From Coxiellaceae bacterium (GTDB lineage: Bacteria; Pseudomonadota; Gammaproteobacteria; UBA9339), in assembly GCA_003142435.1 (NCBI GenBank), contig PLMI01000033.1, positions 1-11,178 of the forward strand: DNA of 11,178 bases, given 5' to 3'. Shown here one piece after another: positions 1 through 6,948 of this stretch. Each line of letters begins with the position of its first letter. The stretch's first letter is position 1. A program made the position numbers and the translations under genes. Below the pieces are notes generated by a model. It worked only from the letters and a program-made list of their open reading frames with translations, was not told the DNA's origin and made no database searches.

Positions 1-52
1 ATGTAATAAAAAATATCAATAAAATCAAATACTTACAAAAACACCATAAAAT
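1..52 (-). repeat. 52-bp dispersed repeat, copy 1, abutting the gatC stop codon
   Basis: Read on the minus strand, this stretch matches 6877-6928 of the plus strand at 43 of 52 positions by hand alignment. It includes a perfect 14-base core (GTAAGTATTTGATT, at 36-23) and a shared TTTTTTATTACAT end. Copy 1 begins at the last base of the gatC stop codon; copy 2 begins a few bases after the leuS stop. Both therefore lie in the same orientation, immediately 3' of a housekeeping gene. The match may continue past the window edge. It could be a small non-coding element or a conserved 3' flank; I do not recognise a named family. Confidence 0.6.
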
Positions 53-261
53 TACTTAATTATCTGTAAATTTCTCATGTATTCCGATGGATTTGTCATA
101 GCTGCTACTTCGTCGATATCGACGTTTTTGATAGTGTCCAATAATTTAAATACATCAATAAAATCATGGACAAAAATATTGAGTTCGGTTTCATCAATTT
201 TCAAATGCGCCAATTTGGCACTTTGTTTGACACGTTCTTTTACTTCGTCAGTGTTTTGCAT
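52..261 (-). CDS. gatC: Aspartyl/glutamyl-tRNA(Asn/Gln) amidotransferase subunit C, C-terminally shortened
   Basis: GatC is the small subunit of the cytoplasmic GatCAB amidotransferase, which converts Glu-tRNA(Gln) or Asp-tRNA(Asn) to the cognate amide form; it wraps around GatA and stabilises it. The 69-residue product shows the family pattern: an N-terminal helix (VKERVKQSAKLAHLKI, about 8-23), a conserved acidic/hydrophobic helix (LNIFVHDFIDVFKLLDTI) and the VDIDEVAAMTNP segment before the linker. The family is normally about 95-100 residues. This protein ends at YMRNLQIIK, where relatives continue for roughly 25 more residues, and no lost tail is visible in another frame downstream. The stop codon coincides with the edge of a dispersed repeat, so the 3' end may have been replaced. 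The ATG at 261 gives the family's usual N-terminus but has no clear Shine-Dalgarno sequence. gatA and gatB, the usual neighbours, are not in the window. It may be a functional short form or a decaying gene. Confidence 0.82.
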   Translation of the reverse strand: MQNTDEVKERVKQSAKLAHLKIDETELNIFVHDFIDVFKLLDTIKNVDIDEVAAMTNPSEYMRNLQIIK

Positions 262-287
262 GTTTTAATTACCAATTTGCGTAGATT

Positions 288-315
288 TTGATTTTAATAA
301 ACCGTGCTCTATGTT
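288..315 (+). promoter_or_regulatory. Possible sigma-70 promoter for hflX
   Basis: A -35-like TTGATT (288-293) and a -10-like TATGTT (310-315) are separated by 16 bp and lie about 33 bp before the hflX ATG, in the 86-bp divergent gap between gatC and hflX. In such AT-rich DNA this arrangement is only suggestive. Confidence 0.3.
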
Positions 316-347
316 AACATATTTTTGCTATAAAAATTAGTTAATCC

Positions 348-1613
348 ATGCAAATAACTCCTCCAAAAAATACAGAAAAAGTAGTCCTGGTTCACATTGA
401 CCTTTCTGACAATCCAAATAGCAACGAAGATTTAAATGAATTTAAAGAACTAGCTGTTTCTTCCGGGGCAAATATTGTGACGATTATTACAGGCAAAAGA
501 AGCGCGCCTAATGCTAAATATTTTGCTGGCAGCGGTAAAGTCGAAGAAATCAAAATGGCGGTACTTGCAGAAAAAGCAAATTTAGTAATTTTCAATCACG
601 AACTTTCTGCAGCCCAAGAACGTAATCTTGAAAAAGCATTGCAATGTCGCGTAATAGATAGAACAGCATTAATTTTAGATATTTTTGCAGCGCGCGCCAG
701 AACTTTCGAAGGCAAATTACAAGTTGAACTTTCGCAATTGCAACATTTGTCGGCGCATTTGAAAAGGCGCTGGACACACTTGGAAAGACAGCGCGGCGGT
801 ATTGGTTTACGAAGTGGCGCTGGCGAAACGCAAATGGAAGAAGATCGCCGCGGCATTAAACAAAAAATTTTGCAGATAAAAAAACAATTAGCTAAAGTAC
901 GCTCGCAGCGGCAGCAAGGACAAAAGGCAAGAAAAAAAGCATTCGTGCCAACTATTGCAATAATAGGTTACACAAATGCCGGCAAATCAACTTTATTCAA
1001 CATGCTTACTAAATCTAATGTTTACGTTGCTGATAAATTATTTGCAACTTTAGATCCTACTTTAAGGGGAATAGATATTGAAGGTTATGGAAAAATCATT
1101 TTAGCTGATACTGTTGGCTTTATCCGTCATTTACCGCATGAATTAGTTGAAGCATTTCGCGCTACATTGGAAGAAACCAAAGACGCTGATTTGTTGTTGC
1201 ATGTGATTGATGCAAGCGATCTAAATCACAAAGATAAAATTACAGCAGTAAACGAAGTTCTAGAGCAAATTGGCGCCAATCGCGTAAAACAGCTTTTGGT
1301 CTATAACAAAATTGATTTACTCGGTGAAAATGCACCTAAAACGCAAATTGATTACGATCCAACAAAAATACCAACCCGCGTTTGGCTTTCGGCAATTTCA
1401 GGGGAGGGGATTTCTAATTTAAAACTAGCCTTGCAAAAAATTTTATCCGGTTCGCTCGAAAAAATCGCGCTGTGTCTTTTGCCAAGCGGCGGGAAAATCC
1501 GTGCACATCTTTACGAAACAAACGCAGTTTTGAAAGAAAATATCGACGCCCGAGGGAATTTTCATTTGCTACTCAACATGCGAAGGAATGATTTGGAAAA
1601 ACTTTTTATATAA
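348..1613 (+). CDS. hflX: GTPase HflX
   Basis: HflX is a cytoplasmic ribosome-associated GTPase that binds the 50S subunit and splits stalled or stressed 70S ribosomes. The 421-residue product is full length for the family (E. coli about 426). The N-terminal HflX domain runs from about 10 to 150 and ends in the family signature SGAGETQMEEDRR (156-168), followed by a basic coiled-coil stretch (about 170-197). The GTPase domain carries all motifs: P-loop GYTNAGKST (207-215), switch I FATLDPTLR (232-240), DTVGF (254-258), NKID (320-323) and SAISGEG (348-354). A small C-terminal domain follows. The chosen ATG gives a normal N-terminus, although only a weak ribosome binding site precedes it. In many gammaproteobacteria hflX follows hfq and precedes hflKC; here it is divergent from gatC and followed by an opposite-strand gene, so that cluster is broken up. 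The call is secure. Confidence 0.97.
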   Translation: MQITPPKNTEKVVLVHIDLSDNPNSNEDLNEFKELAVSSGANIVTIITGKRSAPNAKYFAGSGKVEEIKMAVLAEKANLVIFNHELSAAQERNLEKALQCRVIDRTALILDIFAARARTFEGKLQVELSQLQHLSAHLKRRWTHLERQRGGIGLRSGAGETQMEEDRRGIKQKILQIKKQLAKVRSQRQQGQKARKKAFVPTIAIIGYTNAGKSTLFNMLTKSNVYVADKLFATLDPTLRGIDIEGYGKIILADTVGFIRHLPHELVEAFRATLEETKDADLLLHVIDASDLNHKDKITAVNEVLEQIGANRVKQLLVYNKIDLLGENAPKTQIDYDPTKIPTRVWLSAISGEGISNLKLALQKILSGSLEKIALCLLPSGGKIRAHLYETNAVLKENIDARGNFHLLLNMRRNDLEKLFI

Positions 1614-1649
1614 ATTTTTTTTCTACCCTTCAATAAGATTTATTGATTA

Positions 1650-2286
1650 TTAAGGATTGTTATGATGATGGTGATAATCTCTTTCCTCATCATGGTCAGA
1701 TGCATGTGAATTGAAAATAGAAAAGTGTCCCATGCAGCGTCCAAATGTAAAAATAGATACCATGCCTTTAGCAAAAGAAGCTAAACCGTGGCCTATGGTA
1801 GAAGTAGCTTCTGCTATCTTCGCTTTAATACTATTCTCGGGTAATGGTGCAACATTTGCACCATTAAAATCACTATTAGAAGTGCTCGGAAGAAGCAAAG
1901 GGGTTGTTTCCTCTTCCTTTTTAACGCTATCGCGCGAATGTTTTAAATAAATTTGTTTTGCTTCTTCTGCTTCTGCTGATGTTGGTGGCGCATGATCAAC
2001 CTGGCGCTGAGATTTTAAATCAATATCTATGGCTGCGGGATCCGCAGAAGAAAGAAATTCACAAACCTCGCCTTCCATTGAATTTGGCTTTCCGTTAGCT
2101 ACTTTTTGAAAATCGGCTTTAAGATCTTCAATGGTTGAAATATTCCTATGTAATTCCACGTAGCCAATAGTGTATGAAACCATCAATGGAACTGCCTCAT
2201 CTTTAAGTGTATATTGATGACTCCAATCGGCTAACGCGGCTAATAGACGATAACGATCAACATCATGTTTTTAAAAATTTATACAT
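1650..2286 (-). CDS. Unrecognised 211-residue protein, reading frame broken by a one-base frameshift after codon 6
   Basis: The long open part (1650 to about 2270) has no good start of its own: the first candidate is a TTG at 2186 followed by ATG at 2183, with no ribosome binding site. The same frame stays open upstream to about 2267, encoding HDVDRYRLLAALADWSHQYT. A few bases further upstream lies an excellent start: AAGGAG (2298-2293), six bases, then ATG (2286-2284). That ATG reads MYKFLKT and stops at 2263. Dropping one A from the A5 run (2272-2268) joins both parts into one 211-residue frame. I see no known domain. Visible parts are a helical N-terminus, a low-complexity polar middle, a hydrophobic, glycine-containing stretch (about 171-191 of the joined protein) and a charged, histidine-rich tail (DHDEERDYHHHHNNP). 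It may be a secreted or membrane-touching accessory protein. The break could be a real pseudogene mutation, a slippage-switchable start or a sequencing error. Confidence 0.55.
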
Positions 2287-2292
2287 ATTTAA

Positions 2293-2298
2293 CTCCTT
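2293..2298 (-). promoter_or_regulatory. Shine-Dalgarno AAGGAG that decides the start of the frameshifted gene
   Basis: On the minus strand AAGGAG is followed by TTAAAT and then ATG at 2286. Its strength and six-base spacing equal those of the TraI_2-like gene at 4297, which argues that translation begins here rather than at the internal TTG at 2186. Confidence 0.65.
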
Positions 2299-2418
2299 AA
2301 TTTAATTAGAATTGCCTTACAAACTCTTATATTCAATATTAGTACATATACACCAGTTTAGCACATATGTCTCAGAGTTTATTAACAAAAAATTAAAAAC
2401 ATTGAGTAAAAAATTTAT

Positions 2419-2424
2419 TATAAT
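2419..2424 (+). promoter_or_regulatory. Possible -10 element for the HTH gene
   Basis: A perfect TATAAT sits about 105 bp upstream of the HTH gene start in the 242-bp gap between 2287 and 2528. The matching -35 region is only A-rich, with no good TTGACA-like hexamer at 16-18 bp. If used, transcription would start near 2431 and leave a leader of roughly 100 nt. Nothing else with clear function is visible in this gap. Confidence 0.35.
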
Positions 2425-2528
2425 CAAATGGTTGCAAAAAAAGTTGAAAAATGCTTAATAATTCCCAAATTTCTCAGCATAATTGGCTTTCGGCAATTTG
2501 TGGTTAATTATTTAAGAGGTATTAAAAA

Positions 2529-2909
2529 ATGAGTAAACAAACTAAGTTTATACAAAGTAACAATAATCTTTTTGCAGATATGGGGTTTAGTGACGAAGAG
2601 GCAAAAGAGTTGCAATTTCGGTCATTTTTAATGACTATTATAGTGCGGTATATAAAATTAGAAGGGTTAACCCAAAAAGAAGCAGCCAAAAGATTTAATA
2701 TTACCCAATCTCGTATTAGCAATCTTGTTAGGGGTAAGATTGATTTATTTAGTACAAGCATATTATTAGCAATGCTTGAAAAAGCAGGGTTCGGAATATA
2801 CGAAAATATTCAAGTAAAAGCAAAAGATTTATTTAGATACCACGACACATATATTTTTGCTGCATTTTCTTCTAAGCGTAACAATGGTACGACCGGAATT
2901 CGTGCATAA
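2529..2909 (+). CDS. XRE-family helix-turn-helix protein, HigA2-like antitoxin type, no partner toxin nearby
   Basis: This 126-residue protein matches the HTH_37 / COG5606 pattern: an N-terminal segment NLFADMGFSDEEAKEL (about 13-28), a long helix, then the helix-turn-helix LTQKEAAKRFNITQSRISNL (47-66) ending in RGK(I/L)D-F, as in HigA2-type antitoxins. Such proteins bind their own promoter as dimers and usually neutralise a RelE/HigB2-type mRNA-cleaving toxin encoded just upstream. No toxin is visible on either side, so this is probably an orphan regulator or a relic of a toxin-antitoxin pair. The C-terminal 35 residues (about 92-126) go beyond the standard domain and end in a polar tail. 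AAGAGG (2514-2519) lies nine bases before the ATG and supports the start. The gene converges on the TraI_2-like gene and shares a terminator with it. Confidence 0.82.
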   Translation: MSKQTKFIQSNNNLFADMGFSDEEAKELQFRSFLMTIIVRYIKLEGLTQKEAAKRFNITQSRISNLVRGKIDLFSTSILLAMLEKAGFGIYENIQVKAKDLFRYHDTYIFAAFSSKRNNGTTGIRA

Positions 2910-2916
2910 AAAGCAT

Positions 2917-2961
2917 AAAAAAATCATTCCCGTGAGCGCAGCCCTGGGAACAATATTTTTT
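2917..2961. terminator. Bidirectional intrinsic terminator between convergent genes
   Basis: An A7 run (2917-2923) is followed by TTCCC (2927-2931), a 14-base loop, GGGAA (2946-2950) and a T6 run (2956-2961). The arms pair, and the flanking A and T runs provide a U tract on either strand. It lies 7 bases after the HTH stop and overlaps the stop codon of the minus-strand gene. The stem is short, so strength is uncertain. Confidence 0.55.
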
Positions 2962-4297
2962 ATCCAAAATTAGGATTAAAAGGTGTCGGCGGTGGCGGAG
3001 CTTTTGGTTCTGGTTGTGACGGCGCCGACGCTTGCTGCGTCAACTGCGCCTCTTTTTTTTCTATAGGCGGATAACTATTGCTGACCATTGCCATATTTTG
3101 CGCCATTTTTCTCACATAGCCTGCAAGCGGACTTACAATTCCAGATTGTGCACCCACAACCTCAATACTGTGAATCAAAAGGCCTGTCAAAGTTCCGCCG
3201 TAACTTGACTGAAATTCCCGGGTAGTATCAGCTCCGGATTCGACATCAACTGCTGATTTAGAAAACAATGATGCAGCTTTTTTTACCGGCAATTTAGTAG
3301 AAGTGTACGTTTCAATTTTATCTTCACCAACTCCTAACTTTTTGAGTTGTTTTAATATTTTTTCTAATGAAACATCTCTTGAAACTGCGTCGCCATATTG
3401 CTTTAAAATCTGGGTGGAAATTAACAATCCTTCTCTTACTAAGAATGCCAGAGAATCTATGGAATTTATGGTTATTCGCCCTGATTTTACAGCATTAGCC
3501 AACCAATCCATAAAAGATTCAGCTTCTTCCATTCCTTGAGTTTGATTAATTAAATCCGGACTAATCGGCATTGATGCAAACTCACTCCCAAGCTTATATC
3601 TTTCTAGCATATCTAAAGCTCTATCAAGGTAAACGCTAAATCTTGCACCGCCTTCACGGTCATAATTCAAAAGAGAAAGCCAAATATTGTATGCGTTCGG
3701 ATTTTGAAAAATCCAATCCATTCCGGCAGCAGGGGTAATTCGTGAAGCAAAGAAAACCGTTAGCCTTCTGCTTGACCAGGAAGTTGTGCCGCCAGTCCTT
3801 TTGATTCTGTAATATCCTTGTTCAATCTGCATTGGCCCTTGATGAGGATTCCAATTTGAAATAAATTCGCCTTCTTTATTGCAAATAATCACTGTTCGAT
3901 TCTCTACAATACACCCAACGTCAAATAGCAAAGCGGTACTAAAAATTACGTATGCCATCAAAGGATCAAATTCTTCAGTAGCATCCTGGCGATATTCTAA
4001 TAAAGCGAGGTAAGCTCTGTGCAAAGCTTCGTCCATGATGCTTGCCAAACGCGCTTCATTGTTAACGGGAAGTATTTGTACAAATTCCACAAAATCTGTA
4101 ATAAGATCTCCATAGAAAACCTTGAAAACCTCATCAGGAGCTGCTAAAAGTTTCTGAATGTTGTTAATTATAGTTTTGCGCTGTAATGAAGAAAGCAAAG
4201 TATTGGCAGGAGCAATGCTAAAAACATTCCTTTCGTTAAATGGTCTTGTAGTTTTGGGAGCTTTTATTTCTACTTTGCCAATAAATGAGGTTGACAT
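2960..4297 (-). CDS. TraI_2 (MobH relaxase-like) domain protein with degenerate HD site
   Basis: This 445-residue protein resembles the HD-like TraI_2 domain of MobH relaxases and integrative-element relaxases. Matching landmarks in order are FVQILP (72-77, family FVQLLPAS), the ALLFDVGC segment (122-129, family ALLHDIGK), NWNPHQGPM (148-156, family WNPxxGxM) and YYRIKR (162-167). The residues expected to bind metal are gone: the HH after LPAS and the GGLLxHSLEV block are replaced by NNEARLASIMDEALHRAYLA, and HD of HDxGK has become FD with the lysine changed to cysteine. It is therefore probably not an active relaxase, but a domesticated or binding-only homologue. The C-terminal half has no recognised domain and ends in a proline-rich tail (about 426-445) typical of flexible or partner-binding regions. 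The start is supported by AAGGAG six bases before the ATG. No other conjugation gene is nearby. The domain assignment is by eye. Confidence 0.65.
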   Translation of the reverse strand: MSTSFIGKVEIKAPKTTRPFNERNVFSIAPANTLLSSLQRKTIINNIQKLLAAPDEVFKVFYGDLITDFVEFVQILPVNNEARLASIMDEALHRAYLALLEYRQDATEEFDPLMAYVIFSTALLFDVGCIVENRTVIICNKEGEFISNWNPHQGPMQIEQGYYRIKRTGGTTSWSSRRLTVFFASRITPAAGMDWIFQNPNAYNIWLSLLNYDREGGARFSVYLDRALDMLERYKLGSEFASMPISPDLINQTQGMEEAESFMDWLANAVKSGRITINSIDSLAFLVREGLLISTQILKQYGDAVSRDVSLEKILKQLKKLGVGEDKIETYTSTKLPVKKAASLFSKSAVDVESGADTTREFQSSYGGTLTGLLIHSIEVVGAQSGIVSPLAGYVRKMAQNMAMVSNSYPPIEKKEAQLTQQASAPSQPEPKAPPPPTPFNPNFG

Positions 4298-4340
4298 CTT
4301 ATTCTCCTTGGGTTTATAAATACCTAATGTATTTTTATAT

Positions 4341-4369
4341 ATTATATTCGTAAAAACAGTTACCTACAA
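4341..4369 (-). promoter_or_regulatory. Sigma-70 type promoter of the TraI_2-like gene
   Basis: On the minus strand TTGTAG (4369-4364) and a perfect TATAAT (4346-4341) are exactly 17 bp apart and lie about 43 bp before the ATG at 4297. This is the best promoter match in the window. Confidence 0.6.
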
Positions 4370-4387
4370 TAATAATTTAATATTAAG
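4368..4387 (-). promoter_or_regulatory. Possible PmrA-type direct repeat upstream of the TraI_2-like gene
   Basis: On the minus strand CTTAATATT (4387-4379), two bases, then ATTATTATT (4376-4368) form an 11-bp-period tandem repeat, the second unit matching the first at 7 of 9 positions and touching the -35 hexamer. From memory, the Legionella/Coxiella PmrA response regulator recognises tandem cTTAATatT units placed like this at type IV effector promoters. The site also lies about 15 bp upstream of leuS, so it could belong to either gene or be chance AT-rich sequence. Confidence 0.3.
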
Positions 4388-4401
4388 TTAATGGGCGGAT
4401 T

Positions 4402-6873
4402 ATGGAAAAAGACTATGACAGTAAAAAGCTCGAATTAAATGCCCAAAAGCACTGGCAAGAGCTTAACTCTTTTATAACATCAGAAAATGCAACGAAGGAG
4501 AAATTCTATTGCTTGTCAATGTTGCCTTATCCCAGCGGGCAAATTCACATGGGCCACATCCGAAATTACGTAATTGGCGACGTCATAGCGCGCTATCATC
4601 GTATGCTTGGCAAAAACGTTATGCAGCCTTTTGGCTGGGACGCTTTTGGTTTACCAGCAGAAAATGCGGCCTTAGAGCGTAAATTGGCACCATCTGAATG
4701 GACTTATCAAAACATAAAGCAAATGCGTGAAGTCGTAAAACGCATGGGATTTGCCATTGATTGGTCGAGGGAACTTGCTACTTGCAAACCAGAATATTAT
4801 CGTTGGGAACAATGGTTATTTTTGCAAATGTATAAAAAGGGACTGGTCTACAAAAAAAAATCCGTAGTAAATTGGGATCCTGTTGACCAAACAGTTTTAG
4901 CAAATGAACAAGTTGTCGATGGCAGAGGCTGGAGATCAGGAGCAATTGTCGAGCGGCACGAAATATCGCAATGGTTTTTAAAAATCACAGATTATTCCGA
5001 AGAGCTGCTAAAATCTCTTGATAATCTGAAAGGCTGGCCGGAACAAGTGCGAACAATGCAACGCAATTGGATTGGGCGCTCCGAAGGAGTAGAACTGTAT
5101 TTCAATTTAACTAACAGCAGCCAGAAAATAACGGTTTTTACTACTCGCCCTGACACTCTCATGGGAGTTACTTATCTTGCGATTGCCCCAACTCATCCTA
5201 TCGCACTTGCGGCTGCACAAAATAACAGCGAACTCGATAACTACATTAAAAAATGTCAAAACCTAAAAGTTGCTGAGGCGGAACTTGCCACACTGCCAAA
5301 AGAAGGCATTTATACCGGCTTAAATGTAATTCATCCTATAACTTCTGAAACACTGCCGCTTTGGGTCACCAATTTTGTTTTGATGGAATATGGCGCAGGT
5401 GCTGTGATGTCAGTGCCTGCTCATGATCAAAGAGATTACGAATTTGCCAAAAAATACGGTTTGCCATTGAAGCAAGTAATAAAGCCCATAGACATGGGCG
5501 GATTTTGGGATTTTGCTGTTGGCGCTTTCACAGAAAAAGGAAAGCTGGTAAATTCAGGTGTTTTTGACAAATTAAGTTCTGATCAGGCTTTTACAGCAAT
5601 AGCTGATTACTTAACAAAAAATGGCAAAGGCAAGCTTGCTGTAAATTATCGCCTGCGCGACTGGGGCATTTCAAGGCAACGTTATTGGGGCGCGCCAATT
5701 CCAATTATTTACTGCGATAAATGCGGCATTGTTCCAGTACCTGAAAAAGATCTCCCTGTTTTATTGCCGGAAGGCATTAAACTAAGTGATCCAAAATCAC
5801 CTTTGACAACAATGGCAAGTTTTTTAAACACAACTTGTCCCGAATGCGGTGCAAAAGCAACTCGTGAAACTGACACGTTTGATACTTTCATGGAATCATC
5901 CTGGTATTACGCACGTTACTGCTGCAAAGATCAAAACGCAAAAATACTGGATGAACGCGCAAATTACTGGCTTCCCGTTGACCAATACATTGGCGGAATT
6001 GAGCACGCTATTTTACATCTTCTTTATGCGCGTTTTATTTTTAAAGTAATGCGCGATGAAAAATTAGTTACAAGCGATGAACCATTTACTAATCTCCTAA
6101 CGCAAGGAATGGTTTTGAAAGACGGCGCGAAAATGTCAAAATCCAAAGGTAATGTGGTGTCGCCGGAAGGCCTGATCGAAAAATTCGGCGCAGATACAGT
6201 AAGGTTATTTATTATTTTTGCTTCGCCTCCGGAACAATCGCTTGAGTGGTCAGACAGTGGAGTAGAAGGGGCATATCGCTTTTTGAAAAAGTTGTACGCA
6301 TTTGCTTTGGCTACTCAGGAAATATTGCAGAAAGCAAACAAGAAACAAAGCGCTGGTGGTTTTCACAATGAGGATTATTCGGATGCGCAAAAAGAATTGC
6401 GCAAGCAAATTTACAGTATTTTAAAGCAGGCAACCTTAGACATGAAGCGATTGCAATTTAATACGGTTGTATCTGCTGCCATGAAATTGCTCAATTTACT
6501 GCAAGGAATTGAAGTAAAAATGGCGAATAACGCAAACATTATTTTTGAAGGGTATAACATTTTGCTGCGCATTTTAACGCCTGTCGTACCGCATCTTTGC
6601 CATTATCTTTGGCAGGAAACAGGATTTTCCGGCGAAGTAATTGATGCGATTTGGCCGGAAGTTGATGAAAACGCTTTGATAATAGGCATCGTTGACATGG
6701 TAGTGCAAATAAATGGCAAATATCGCGCAAAAATCAGTGTGCCAACAAATGCCAGTGATTCAATGATCGAAAAAATCGCGCTAAACAATGCAAACGTACA
6801 AAAGATATTGGGTAATGAATCCTTTAAAAAAATAATTATTATTCCAAATAAAATAATCAATATCGTTGTTTAA
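4402..6873 (+). CDS. leuS: Leucyl-tRNA synthetase
   Basis: LeuRS is the cytoplasmic class I enzyme that charges tRNA(Leu) with leucine using ATP and removes misactivated amino acids in its CP1 editing domain. The 823-residue protein is complete. PYPSGQIHMGH (42-52) carries the HIGH signature and KMSKS lies at 577-581. The editing domain shows TTRPDT (247-252), whose Thr252 is the specificity residue in E. coli, and the conserved Asp345 in DQRDYEF. A zinc-type insertion holds C438/C441 and C479/C482. The anticodon-binding and C-terminal domains follow, ending in IPNKIINIVV, as in other bacterial LeuRS. The text PPEQSLEWSDSGVEGAYRF is of the gammaproteobacterial type. It is somewhat shorter than E. 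coli LeuRS (860). The start is chosen from alignment; GGGCGG lies close upstream as a modest ribosome binding site. The lptE-holA genes that often follow leuS in gammaproteobacteria are absent. Confidence 0.98.
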   Translation: MEKDYDSKKLELNAQKHWQELNSFITSENATKEKFYCLSMLPYPSGQIHMGHIRNYVIGDVIARYHRMLGKNVMQPFGWDAFGLPAENAALERKLAPSEWTYQNIKQMREVVKRMGFAIDWSRELATCKPEYYRWEQWLFLQMYKKGLVYKKKSVVNWDPVDQTVLANEQVVDGRGWRSGAIVERHEISQWFLKITDYSEELLKSLDNLKGWPEQVRTMQRNWIGRSEGVELYFNLTNSSQKITVFTTRPDTLMGVTYLAIAPTHPIALAAAQNNSELDNYIKKCQNLKVAEAELATLPKEGIYTGLNVIHPITSETLPLWVTNFVLMEYGAGAVMSVPAHDQRDYEFAKKYGLPLKQVIKPIDMGGFWDFAVGAFTEKGKLVNSGVFDKLSSDQAFTAIADYLTKNGKGKLAVNYRLRDWGISRQRYWGAPIPIIYCDKCGIVPVPEKDLPVLLPEGIKLSDPKSPLTTMASFLNTTCPECGAKATRETDTFDTFMESSWYYARYCCKDQNAKILDERANYWLPVDQYIGGIEHAILHLLYARFIFKVMRDEKLVTSDEPFTNLLTQGMVLKDGAKMSKSKGNVVSPEGLIEKFGADTVRLFIIFASPPEQSLEWSDSGVEGAYRFLKKLYAFALATQEILQKANKKQSAGGFHNEDYSDAQKELRKQIYSILKQATLDMKRLQFNTVVSAAMKLLNLLQGIEVKMANNANIIFEGYNILLRILTPVVPHLCHYLWQETGFSGEVIDAIWPEVDENALIIGIVDMVVQINGKYRAKISVPTNASDSMIEKIALNNANVQKILGNESFKKIIIIPNKIINIVV

Positions 6874-6876
6874 GAA

Positions 6877-6928
6877 ATTTTATTGATTTTTCGTAAGTAT
6901 TTGATTATACTGCATTTTTTTATTACAT
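6877..6928 (+). repeat. 52-bp dispersed repeat, copy 2, just after leuS
   Basis: This is the partner of 52-1 (minus strand), with 43 of 52 positions identical. It starts three bases after the leuS stop codon. About 20 bases beyond its end comes a REP-like palindrome, which may be part of the same element; the corresponding flank of copy 1 falls outside the window. Confidence 0.6.
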
Positions 6929-6948
6929 GTTTTTATTCATTTTCGTTT

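Noticed and set aside
1631..1645. Small palindrome CAATAA-GAT-TTATTG between hflX and the next gene, as a terminator
   Set aside because: The stem is only AT pairs and the T run precedes rather than follows it for the plus strand; no U tract follows on the minus strand either.
1650..1700. Histidine-rich tail (HHHH) of the unrecognised protein as a metal-binding domain
   Set aside because: A four-histidine run in a charged low-complexity tail is not enough to claim metal binding.
2428..2532. 34-residue open frame (starts MVAKKVEKCL) overlapping the HTH start as ATGA, as in a toxin-antitoxin pair
   Set aside because: The perfect TATAAT at 2419-2424 would put the transcription start after its ATG, there is no ribosome binding site, and the peptide does not resemble RelE/HigB2 toxins. 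Translational coupling remains possible but unsupported.
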